A stretch of 64,000 nucleotides of DNA from Pseudarthrobacter siccitolerans (lineage in GTDB: Bacteria; Actinomycetota; Actinomycetes; Actinomycetales; Micrococcaceae), in NCBI RefSeq assembly GCF_030823375.1, contig NZ_JAUSXB010000001.1:2356001-2420000 (forward strand), written 5' to 3'. The translations under genes were made by a program, and so were the position numbers. The notes under the pieces are model-generated. The model was not told the DNA's origin. It saw only the letters and a program-made list of their open reading frames with translations, and did no database searches. Positions 27,767 to 35,165 of this stretch are shown in pieces. Within the stretch, counting starts at the first letter, position 1. Every line of letters begins with the position of its first letter.

Positions 27767-28095
27767 GCACTAAGCTTTGTGCTGCCCACCATGTATGCAG
27801 GCATCTTCTACTACCAGTTCATGGTCCGCGGCGACGCCCTCCACCACGAACCACAAGGAAACCTGGGCACGCTGCCACACAGCCACTGGCACGGACCTAA
27901 GGAATCTCAACATGTTGTCAACGGAGTCCCGGCTGCCGTGAAAGCTTCCATGCGGCTTCTACCAACCTGTCAACGAATGTTGGCAGTGCCGTTGGGGTGT
28001 TCCGGCCAGTTGGTGGCGGGAACACCCGAACGCCTTTCTAGCTTATCCAGCCCGGGCTCGTCCGGCAGTCGTGCGCAGGCAGCCAGCCAGCCACA
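27767..28095. other. Interval without a supported gene
   Basis: A plus-strand frame at about 27784-27930 reads YAGIFYYQFMVRGDALHHEP and looks protein-like, but it has no convincing start and runs on only as antisense to the SDR gene. It may be a gene fragment that I cannot identify. Confidence 0.35.
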
Positions 28096-28977
28096 TCATC
28101 CACATGCGTCGCTGCCGACCCCCGCGACGTCATTCAGCCTTGCGGCCAAGCCGCCATCCACGCGCAGATCGCAGCCGCTGATGAAGCTCGCGGCATCGGA
28201 TAGCAGGAACTCTACAGCTTCTGCGACGTCCAGAGCCGTACCCCAGCGTCCGACTGGTGCTTGCTCGGCCAGTCCCGACGCTTCTGTATTTCCTTGCGCT
28301 TCCGCGAGCCCCATCGACGTCGCGATGAGCCCCGGCGAAATGGACGTCAGGCGTGCACCTCGCTCGCCCCACTGCCGTGCCCGGCTCTCGCAAATAAGTT
28401 TCACGGCATACTTGCTCACCTTGTAGGCGGCACCGCTAAGCGATAGCGGGTCAGCGTCGTCGGCCACGGATCGCACGAGGGGCTCCAACCCGTCGACGGT
28501 GTCAGCTGTGACAGCTTTCAGCGTGGCGTCGATCTCCGGTGAGCCGTCGAAAAGCTGCGCAGCCAGCGATGCAATCAGCACGCCGGCGGCGCCGGGCACC
28601 AGCCGTGGCTCGACCGCGTCGAGCAGATTGAGCGTCGCGGTGAGATTTACTCTCAGTACCTGCTCCCAGGAGCCCATTGTGGGGGAAATACCTGCTGTGT
28701 GCACGAGGGCGTCCAGGCCGCCGTTCTCCTCGATGAGGCGGCCGATTGTCGCGATTGTTTCTGGTGCGGAGATATCGCCCGTCACCGCACCTACAATGTT
28801 CGCGCCGTCACGGCGGAGGGGGTCAGCTACTGACGTGAGCGGTTCCGCGGTGAGCTCGGCCAGGATCAGGCGGTATCGCCTGCTGAGCACGCGCGCGGAT
28901 GCCGCGCCCATGCCGCCACCGGCTCCCGTGATCAGGGCTAGCGGCCGCCGAGTGGTTTCCTTCTTGTCGTGGGTCAT
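28096..28977 (-). CDS. Short-chain dehydrogenase/reductase
   Basis: A 293-residue NAD(P)-dependent oxidoreductase. The cofactor motif is ITGAGGGMGAASARVL, the catalytic region includes LVHTAGIS and the Tyr-Lys pair in AYKVSKYAVKL, and the C-terminal FISGCDLRVDGG is typical. An insertion of about 30 residues lies between the beta5 strand and the catalytic Tyr, longer than in classical SDRs. The ATG at 28977 is chosen because GGGAGATGGG precedes it directly. It is an isolated gene with decayed surroundings; the substrate is unknown. Confidence 0.88.
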   Translation of the reverse strand: MTHDKKETTRRPLALITGAGGGMGAASARVLSRRYRLILAELTAEPLTSVADPLRRDGANIVGAVTGDISAPETIATIGRLIEENGGLDALVHTAGISPTMGSWEQVLRVNLTATLNLLDAVEPRLVPGAAGVLIASLAAQLFDGSPEIDATLKAVTADTVDGLEPLVRSVADDADPLSLSGAAYKVSKYAVKLICESRARQWGERGARLTSISPGLIATSMGLAEAQGNTEASGLAEQAPVGRWGTALDVAEAVEFLLSDAASFISGCDLRVDGGLAARLNDVAGVGSDACG

Positions 28978-29769
28978 CCCATCTCCCTTTGTTCTTCGTT
29001 GCAATTTTCTGGATAGTTACGGGTGGTCGTCACACATGACCCGGGTGGAAGCGTTTCCCGTCTTTTGCCCCGGCTGTTGCCAAGGCGAGTGCAGACCAGA
29101 GATCAGTCCGTTCCAAACCGCACTCGAATTCGGACTTCGGCTGGCCCCTACGCGGGCCGGAAGCTCAACGATCCCGAGGATCTCGGTCCGCCGGGTCAAA
29201 CAAATGCCAGCTGCGCGCATTGTCGTACTCTCCGTGTAGAGGCGATGGTCTGCGTGAATAGATACTTCTTCAGGACACCGGTTGCCCGGCATGCACCCCG
29301 GGTAGGCTCTCCGCACAGTATCGGTCGTGCACCGAAGGCGGGTTGCTCTGTTTCCCCGCCCATTTCGTCTTCCGTGATGGCGTCGATCCGGCCAACCGCC
29401 AGGCGCTTGGTCAGCTGGACCAGCACGTCTTTGCCTTCCCGGTCTACCGCAGGGTGTACGAGGACGGTAGCGCGGGGGGGTAAAACGCAGCGACTGAAGC
29501 CGTTCCGCTCTGATTCGGTGTGATGCAGTGCGATGGATGCGGGGTTAGACATTCGAGAACCTAAGGTCTCACTACTGCTCCCTTGTCAGTGAGGGGTGAC
29601 TGAAGGTCCCTTTTTGCGGGAGGGCAAGCTGGAGCAGGCCAGAGCTGCGGGCCGACATCCATCGGACATTTTTGGTCCGTAAATAACGCTAGCAGGTGGA
29701 TGTTGAGGCGACAAGGGTGCCCCCCTTGTCGTCTAAGATGTGCCGCTTGATGGAGGGGGTGCATCCTGT
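28978..29769. other. Interval without a supported gene
   Basis: Frames on both strands look partly protein-like (for example VYRRVYEDGSA on plus at about 29460) but break quickly and lack starts. The interval probably holds decayed sequence. A hairpin with GCGACAAGGG paired to its complement lies at 29708-29732, just before the debranching-enzyme fragment. Confidence 0.4.
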
Positions 29770-30432
29770 TCAACTGAGCCGGTTGATGTGTGCGCTCCAA
29801 ACATGGGGCACGGCCTGTTTTTCGGCATTGTCGGTAAGGACAAGGCCCCGCTGGTGGCCGAACGGCTGATGTCCCCGGAGATGTTTAGCGGCTGGGGCGT
29901 GCGGACCCTGGCCAGTAACATGGGAGCCTACAACCCCGCAAGCTACCACAACGGGTCCGTCTGGCCTCACGATAATGCAATTATCCAAGCCGGCTTGCTG
30001 CGCTACGGGTTCATAGCGGAAGCACAACGGATTTCCACAGCCCTGTTTGAGGCGGCCGAGTACTCAGAAGGGCGGCTGCCCGAACTGTTCTGCGGCTTCA
30101 GCCGCGAGCACTTCGACGAACCCGCGCCCTACCCCACATCGTGCTCACCGCAGGCCTGGGCCGCCACGACCCCTATCCAATTGGTGAAGAGTCTCATGGG
30201 CTACCACGCCGACGTTGCCCTCGGAGGTCTCTGGATGGATCCCGTGCTCCCGGAATCCTACGGTAACCTGCACATCACCAACGCCCCCATGGCCGACGGC
30301 AGGATCACCATCGACATTTCCGGTTCTACCGCGTCCGTCCGGGGACTTCCTAAAGGCATGGTGTTCCACCGCGAAACGCGTCCGTGGGCGGCTGACCTTG
30401 TGGAACAGGCCATAAGGCACGGAAAGTACTAA
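29770..30432 (+). pseudogene. 3' fragment of a glycogen-debranching enzyme gene
   Basis: The frame from about 29785 encodes the C-terminal ~215 residues of an amylo-alpha-1,6-glucosidase-type protein: NMGHGLFFGIVGKDKAPLVA, SPEMFSGWGVRTLASNMGAY, NPASYHNGSVWPHDNA and PYPTSCSPQAWAA. The catalytic N-terminal two thirds are missing and the upstream sequence is unrelated. An ATG exists but no ribosome site is seen, so the fragment is most likely dead. It borders the left end of the catabolic island. Confidence 0.75.
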
Positions 30433-30542
30433 CGCGGTCGCGGTCAGGCAGGCTCAGGAGGGCAGCTTTCCGGTTTAGAGAGTCTCCTGTGATTGTCACG
30501 TGAGACGCGTTCAGCACCCTGTGATTCACATCGCATTTTCTA

Positions 30543-30607
30543 TTGACATCGGTCCTAAAACTTCCAATACTTCACTTATGGACGATTTATGTCCCTAAGT
30601 GAAGTAT
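30543..30607 (+). promoter_or_regulatory. Promoter and operator of the MFS gene
   Basis: TTGACA (30543-30548), 17 nt, then AATACT (30566-30571) form a near-consensus promoter. Directly after it lies TTATGGAC-N7-GTCCCTAA (30576-30598), within a larger 12-bp-arm repeat (ATACTTCACTTA at 30567-30578, complement at 30596-30607). The GGAC-N7-GT(C/A)C core recurs at 32.95 and 35.08 kb in the same place relative to a promoter. Confidence 0.75.
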
Positions 30608-30792
30608 CGCACAATCCTGTTCCGAGTCGTCGTGGTCAAAGTCGCCCATGAGGTGCAGCATCACCGAAGCTGATGCACCGCAGGTACTACGTTTGAGACC
30701 GCCACTGGACACCCCCAGCGCTGGTGGCTCCCTGGAACAGGATTCACCCAATTCCATTCCGAGCTGCCTAACGGCCTCAGGAGAGTAGATCC

Positions 30793-32175
30793 ATGTCTCA
30801 AACTGAAGAAGTCCTGGACCAGACCCCGGACACCGGCAAGAAAACCGTAAGCCAAATTATTGATGCGCTGCCCCGCGTGGGTTTGACGAAATGGGCCGCG
30901 GTAGCCCTTTTCTGTTCCTTCTTTTTTTCAAACTACGAGATCGCAGTCTTCACGCTCACCATCCCCGGGCTCCGCCTGGGGCTGGGACTGACTCCGGGTG
31001 ACTTTGCTTGGCCGGTCGTGTGGAATCTGGTCGGGTACGCCGTGGGGGCGTACGTCTTCGGCTATGTGGCCGACAGGCGCGGGCGACAGTGGGGACTTCG
31101 GCTGACCTTCGTCACCCTGGGCTTGGGCGGGCTGCTGAGCGGGCTCTCCTGGGACGTGGCATCGCTGTCGTTCTTCCGTTTTCTGGCCGGCTGCGGCATG
31201 GGCGCGGTTCTGGCCATCTGCTCCACCTACATCGGAGAAATGGCGCCTTCGAATCAGCGTGGCCGGTACCAGGCCCGCTTCTACCTCATTCAGGCCCCGC
31301 TGCTCTTGCTTGCAGGGCTCCTTTCCTTGCCGTTGCTCGCCGCTATGCCGGACACCGCATGGCGATACCTGCTCAGCTTCGGTGGTCTCGTGTTGCTGGT
31401 CGTCCCGCTTATCAACGGAAAGCACCTGATCGAGTCACCTCGGTGGCTGGAAGAGAAGGAACGTCGTAATGAGGCGCTGCGTGTGCTGTCCCAGCTGGTG
31501 GCAGGCGCCGGTGCTGGGCCGCTCCCAGCCGGAACCGAACTTGCGTCGGAAGCTAAGGAAACCTCATCGGTTGGTCCCCTGCGCACTCTGCTGGCTTCAG
31601 GCTATATGCCAAGGCTCATGGTGATACTTGGGTTCTGGTTCGTTTTCTTCATTGGGATGTATGGGTTCGGTAGCTACCAGACAATGATCCTGGAGGGGCT
31701 GGGCATCAGCACGAGTAACGCCCTGCTCGTGTCAGTACTGGGGCGGGCGGTGCCGATCTTGGCGGCCCTTGGCGTCTTTGTTGTGATCGAACGCTTCGAG
31801 CGGCGCAGTATCATCATCACCGGTGTGATCATCTTTGCGGCGTCCGTCCTGCTCATGGCTTCAGGTCTTGGAGAGTGGGCGGCCACGGTCGGTTCCCTTG
31901 GCACTGGTGTAGGAGTTTCTCTGATGGCAAGCCCTGCCTACACCTACACTGCCGAGGTCTTCCCCACCAAAGTGCGCGGGACAGCTTCGTCGATTTGTGA
32001 CGGCATTGGGCACTTGGGCGGAGCTGTGGCGCCATTCATCATCCTTCCTATTCTGCAAAGCTTTGGGGCCTCGGCGGCCTGCTGGGCGATTATCGCCTGC
32101 CTGCTCCTGTCAGCCGCCATTGTCCGCCTGGGCGTGAAAACCAAGAACCGCACGCTGGAGCAGATCGCAGCATAA
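30793..32175 (+). CDS. MFS transporter, aromatic/organic acid symporter-like
   Basis: A 460-residue, 12-helix major facilitator protein. Motif A is seen as YVADRRGRQWGLR and the sugar-acid-type signature as ESPRWLEEKERR; the C-terminal AEVFPTKVRGTASSI matches the SV2/AAHS-like group that imports carboxylic or aromatic acids. The ATG at 30793 has AGGAGAG upstream. It opens the catabolic island and shares its operator type with the amidase-like and acyl-CoA synthetase genes, so it probably imports the substrate of that pathway. The compound is unknown. Confidence 0.85.
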   Translation: MSQTEEVLDQTPDTGKKTVSQIIDALPRVGLTKWAAVALFCSFFFSNYEIAVFTLTIPGLRLGLGLTPGDFAWPVVWNLVGYAVGAYVFGYVADRRGRQWGLRLTFVTLGLGGLLSGLSWDVASLSFFRFLAGCGMGAVLAICSTYIGEMAPSNQRGRYQARFYLIQAPLLLLAGLLSLPLLAAMPDTAWRYLLSFGGLVLLVVPLINGKHLIESPRWLEEKERRNEALRVLSQLVAGAGAGPLPAGTELASEAKETSSVGPLRTLLASGYMPRLMVILGFWFVFFIGMYGFGSYQTMILEGLGISTSNALLVSVLGRAVPILAALGVFVVIERFERRSIIITGVIIFAASVLLMASGLGEWAATVGSLGTGVGVSLMASPAYTYTAEVFPTKVRGTASSICDGIGHLGGAVAPFIILPILQSFGASAACWAIIACLLLSAAIVRLGVKTKNRTLEQIAA

Positions 32176-32204
32176 GCCCTGGGACTAAAAACCGTCACTG
32201 GGAT

Positions 32205-32247
32205 AACCTCTTCTGGAGCGGGTCGTAGCACCGCTCCAGAAGAGGTT
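32205..32247 (+). terminator. Long perfect hairpin between MFS and TetR genes
   Basis: A 17-bp perfect inverted repeat, AACCTCTTCTGGAGCGG (32205-32221) with its complement at 32231-32247, loop 9 nt. It has no T-tail, but it separates two genes and probably ends the MFS transcript. It also lies 15 nt before the TetR start, so it could act in control of TetR. Confidence 0.65.
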
Positions 32248-32262
32248 GGCGAAGGGAACACG

Positions 32263-32910
32263 ATGAGTAATTCCACGGCACTTTTGGGCAGGCCCCGCGA
32301 TCCGGCAATCGACCGCCGGATCAACGAAGCCGCCCTTTCGGTCTACGCAGCCCAAGGATGGCAGGCCATGACCATGGACGCCATCGCCAAGGACGCCGGG
32401 GTCGGCAAGTCAGCCTTGTACCGGCGCTGGCCCAACAAGGGCAAGCTGCTCATCGACGCAATGTTAACCCTGGAAGTAATACAGGACGTGGACACCGGCA
32501 ACCTCCGGGAGGACCTCCTGATCCTCGCCCGGCAGTTCGCCGATATGTACTTCGGACCCACAAGCATGACCTACCTTCGGTTCCAGGTCGAGGCAAGGCT
32601 GATACCGGAGCTGCAGGAAGTCGGGGAGGATTACGTCCGCCGCCAGGTCCTCGCTGGCCGGAGTATTATTCGCCGGGCCATCGCCCGCGGCGAACTGCCG
32701 GTCGAGACTTCACCCACCGTTCCCATGGCCATGCTGTATGGCGCAATCATGACCCACTCCTTCTCCTATCCCCAGCAGCTCGACGAACGGGTCCGACGAA
32801 ACCTCCCCCTTTTCCTAGAAGATCTCGTCGACTCCGTCATAGCGGGAGCAAACCGGTCCCGCCACCAAGGGGACGACGGTTCAAAGTTAGCTCCAGGAAG
32901 TCAACTGTGA
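32263..32910 (+). CDS. TetR family regulator of the 30.8-41 kb pathway
   Basis: A 215-residue TetR/AcrR-type regulator. Residues ~16-62 form the DNA-binding domain (INEAALSVYAAQGWQAMTMD, then VGKSALYRRWPNKGKLL). The C-terminal domain matches the TetR_C group with FQVEARLIPEL. It lies between the MFS and amidase-like genes, and three operators of the form TTAyGGAC-N7-GTnC surround it, so it likely represses all three units until a pathway intermediate binds. Part of its 3' end is duplicated at about 34.95-35.01 kb. The ATG at 32263 has GAAGGGA upstream. Confidence 0.85.
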   Translation: MSNSTALLGRPRDPAIDRRINEAALSVYAAQGWQAMTMDAIAKDAGVGKSALYRRWPNKGKLLIDAMLTLEVIQDVDTGNLREDLLILARQFADMYFGPTSMTYLRFQVEARLIPELQEVGEDYVRRQVLAGRSIIRRAIARGELPVETSPTVPMAMLYGAIMTHSFSYPQQLDERVRRNLPLFLEDLVDSVIAGANRSRHQGDDGSKLAPGSQL

Positions 32911-32913
32911 CCA

Positions 32914-33008
32914 TTGTCTCCGGCACGGGGAACGGCTAGTCTTATTACGGACCCAGAACGTACCGTAAATACTTTTCCTTCTCGCGTGGACCGCAGTGTC
33001 GGCGGTCC
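32914..33008 (+). promoter_or_regulatory. Promoter and operators of the amidase-like gene
   Basis: TTGTCT (32914-32919), 17 nt, TAGTCT (32937-32942), then the operator TTACGGAC-N7-GTACCGTAA (32945-32968). A second inverted repeat, GGACCGC-N7-GCGGTCC (32988-33008), follows in the leader. The whole block overlaps the TetR gene end and is duplicated upstream of the acyl-CoA synthetase. Confidence 0.75.
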
Positions 33009-33058
33009 GCCCCCCTTATTTCACCGTTATGCAAGGCGCATAGACGGGAAAGGTTGCA

Positions 33059-34477
33059 ATGACGCAAGACATTACGTGGATGCCAGCTTGGCAAATTCGC
33101 GATCTTATCACTACGGGCAAAATGACCGCCGTGGACGTGCTCGAACACTTCATCGAGCGCATCGGGAAACTCGAATCCACACTTCATGCATTCGACGTTC
33201 TGGACTTGGAGGGCGCCCGGAAACAGGCAAAGGATGCAGACGAAGCCGTTCGTTACGGACATCCACTTGGCCTGCTCCACGGTATCCCCATCGGTGTCAT
33301 GGACGCAGTCAAGGTCAAGGGTCTCCCAAACCACGTGTGGCATTCTCAGGAAGAACAGCACGACGATCTGTCTGTCGAACGGCTTCGAAACGCGGGAGCA
33401 GTAATTGTCGGACTCACCGCAACCTACTTCTGGGATCCTAACGAACGCCCCCGGAACCCCTGGGACCTGACCAAAGATCCTGGAAACTCGAGTCGCGGAA
33501 GCGCGATCGCCGTATCTGCAGGCATGCTCCCCCTGGCCCTCGCCGAAGATGGCGCCGGTTCGACGCGTCTTCCCGCATCTTGGTGCGGCGTTCTCGGCCT
33601 ATCTCCAGGGCGCGGTTTAATCCCGTACATCGATTATCAGAAACCTGGCTTTGCGCTGACCGTGACCAATGGGCCCATCGCCCGTAACGCTCGTGACGCC
33701 GCGATCATGCTTCAGGCCCTCGCAGGCCCAGATGGCAGGGACTTCACCTCTATTCAGGCCGATCCTCCGAACTACTTAGAACGCATAGAGGAGGGGGCGA
33801 ACGGCGTAAAGCTTGCTTGGACCGATGATTTTGGGTGGTCAAGGTCTCAATGGGTGCCAGAAACTCCAGCAATCGTTGAGTTTGCCCGGGAATCCGTTTT
33901 TGGCATGGCCGAAGTGGGGGCTGAAGTAATCGAGACGAGGGAGGTCTGGGAGGATATTCGCCCAGCAATGTTCCAGCTTGGTGTAATCATGAAGGGAATG
34001 GGTTATGAGCCTCCGATCGATGCCAGTGAAATTAGTGAGATGAAGAAACGTATTGACGAGGTTTGGGGACTAGCGGAGGATGCGTCCGTCCCATTCGCAC
34101 TTCCGGGCGGTGTCGAAAGCGTTGAGAACTCCTTCGAACTTGCGAGTAAGACGAGGGAACAGGCTTGGCGTACCTTGCGCAACGTACTTGACGAGAATGA
34201 TGCGCTGGTGTCTATCACTACCCCGCTTCCACCCCAGGATCTCTACCGTTGGGGAATGAGCGGTAGAGACCTCACAATGACGAGCTACTCCGCACACACC
34301 GCAATGTTCAATTTTCTTGGATTCCCTGCATATTCGGTTCCGATCGGGCTACTCAACGGGCTCCCTGTTGGAATCCAGATCGCCTCTAAACCAGGTAAGG
34401 AAGACCTCCTGCTGCGCCTTGCAGGGGCAATCATGGACAAGTATCCGCTGAAAGAACGACCTGCGGTCGCGCTTTAA
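33059..34477 (+). CDS. Amidase-signature family protein with altered active site
   Basis: A 472-residue protein of the amidase signature family, whose members hydrolyse amides through a Ser-cisSer-Lys triad. The fold is clear: GLLHGIPIGVMDAV, SSRGSAIAVSAGMLPLAL, DGAGSTRLPASWCGVLGLSP and the C-terminal AYSVPIGLLNGLPVGIQI. The nucleophile (Ser168) and the cis-Ser (144/145) are kept, but the Lys of the GVKD motif is Met81, so ordinary amidase chemistry is doubtful. Its GC content looks lower than that of its neighbours. It has its own promoter and operator. It may act on a non-amide substrate or be inactive. Confidence 0.8.
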   Translation: MTQDITWMPAWQIRDLITTGKMTAVDVLEHFIERIGKLESTLHAFDVLDLEGARKQAKDADEAVRYGHPLGLLHGIPIGVMDAVKVKGLPNHVWHSQEEQHDDLSVERLRNAGAVIVGLTATYFWDPNERPRNPWDLTKDPGNSSRGSAIAVSAGMLPLALAEDGAGSTRLPASWCGVLGLSPGRGLIPYIDYQKPGFALTVTNGPIARNARDAAIMLQALAGPDGRDFTSIQADPPNYLERIEEGANGVKLAWTDDFGWSRSQWVPETPAIVEFARESVFGMAEVGAEVIETREVWEDIRPAMFQLGVIMKGMGYEPPIDASEISEMKKRIDEVWGLAEDASVPFALPGGVESVENSFELASKTREQAWRTLRNVLDENDALVSITTPLPPQDLYRWGMSGRDLTMTSYSAHTAMFNFLGFPAYSVPIGLLNGLPVGIQIASKPGKEDLLLRLAGAIMDKYPLKERPAVAL

Positions 34478-34590
34478 CAGATCCTCGGAATTGAGTGTGG
34501 AAAACCCAGCCGTGTAAGTGCCCGGATACTGCGATGACCTCGCGGGACAATCAGAGTGTCTAGGTTGAGATAGCCACGAGGAGGTACTGA

Positions 34591-34830
34591 GTGGCTAACG
34601 CTACCTTCCGCCTGACCTGACCACGTTCTGCCGCCTCGACGACCACGTGCGATGGTACGCGAGTGAGCGAGTCACGGAGAACCCCATCCGCTCCGCACTT
34701 GCCCAGCCACGGGTCGGGCTCCGTAAACGCGGCACTCGGTGATTGGCCTTGAAGCGGTCGGGCAGCAACGCATCGAGCCCGACCGCACGACACGTGCCCG
34801 TCAAGTTCTTCTGCTGCTCACAATCCGTGA
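34591..34830 (+). mobile_element. Rearranged remnant of an ISL3-family transposase gene
   Basis: A GTG at 34591 with GAGGAGG upstream opens the ISL3-type N-terminus MANATFR and, after a frameshift, LTTFCRLDD. The next piece expected, read as GLEAVGQQRIEPDR, occurs on plus at 34743-34790. Between them, on the minus strand (about 34735-34640), lies the following transposase segment EPDPWLGKCGADGVLRDSLT. So an internal part was inverted. The rest of the element is missing. The family call comes from memory of ISL3 N-termini. Confidence 0.55.
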
Positions 34831-34925
34831 GCTGATTGCACCACGGCCACCCGCTAAAGCTGTGGTGCCAAAGACCGCCCTACCTCCTACCGTGCTTGGC
34901 CCCTTCTCGGGTCTGGTCACATCCA

Positions 34926-35165
34926 CGACGCCGCCCTTTCGGTATTTCCTTGAAATCGCGTCGCCTCTGTCATAGCGGGAGCAAACCGCTCCCGACGCCA
35001 GCGGACCAGTTCAACTGGCCCGGACGAAGTCAGCTGTGACCCTTGTCACGGGTGCGGGGAACGGCTAGTCTAGTTACGGACAAAGAACGTCCCGTAATAA
35101 TTTTTCTTCCTCCTCACGTGGACCGCAGTGTCGCTGGTCCCCCCCACTTCAGTTTTGGAGTAGTC
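34926..35165 (+). repeat. Duplicated TetR 3' end and promoter region
   Basis: This block repeats two pieces of the unit at 32.3-33.0 kb: a short 5' bit of the TetR gene (CCGCCCTTTCGGT) fused to its 3' end (GTCATAGCGGGAGCAAACCG), then the promoter (TTGTCA 35043-35048, 17 nt, TAGTCT 35066-35071), the operator TTACGGAC-N7-GTCCCGTAA (35074-35097) and the GGACC/GGTCC leader repeat (35120-35140). The TetR part is a dead internal-deletion copy. The promoter part drives the acyl-CoA synthetase operon. Confidence 0.75.

Noticed and set aside
29196..29552. 118-codon minus frame with protein-like stretches
   Set aside because: The opposite strand looks equally protein-like, and neither has a ribosome site or a family motif.
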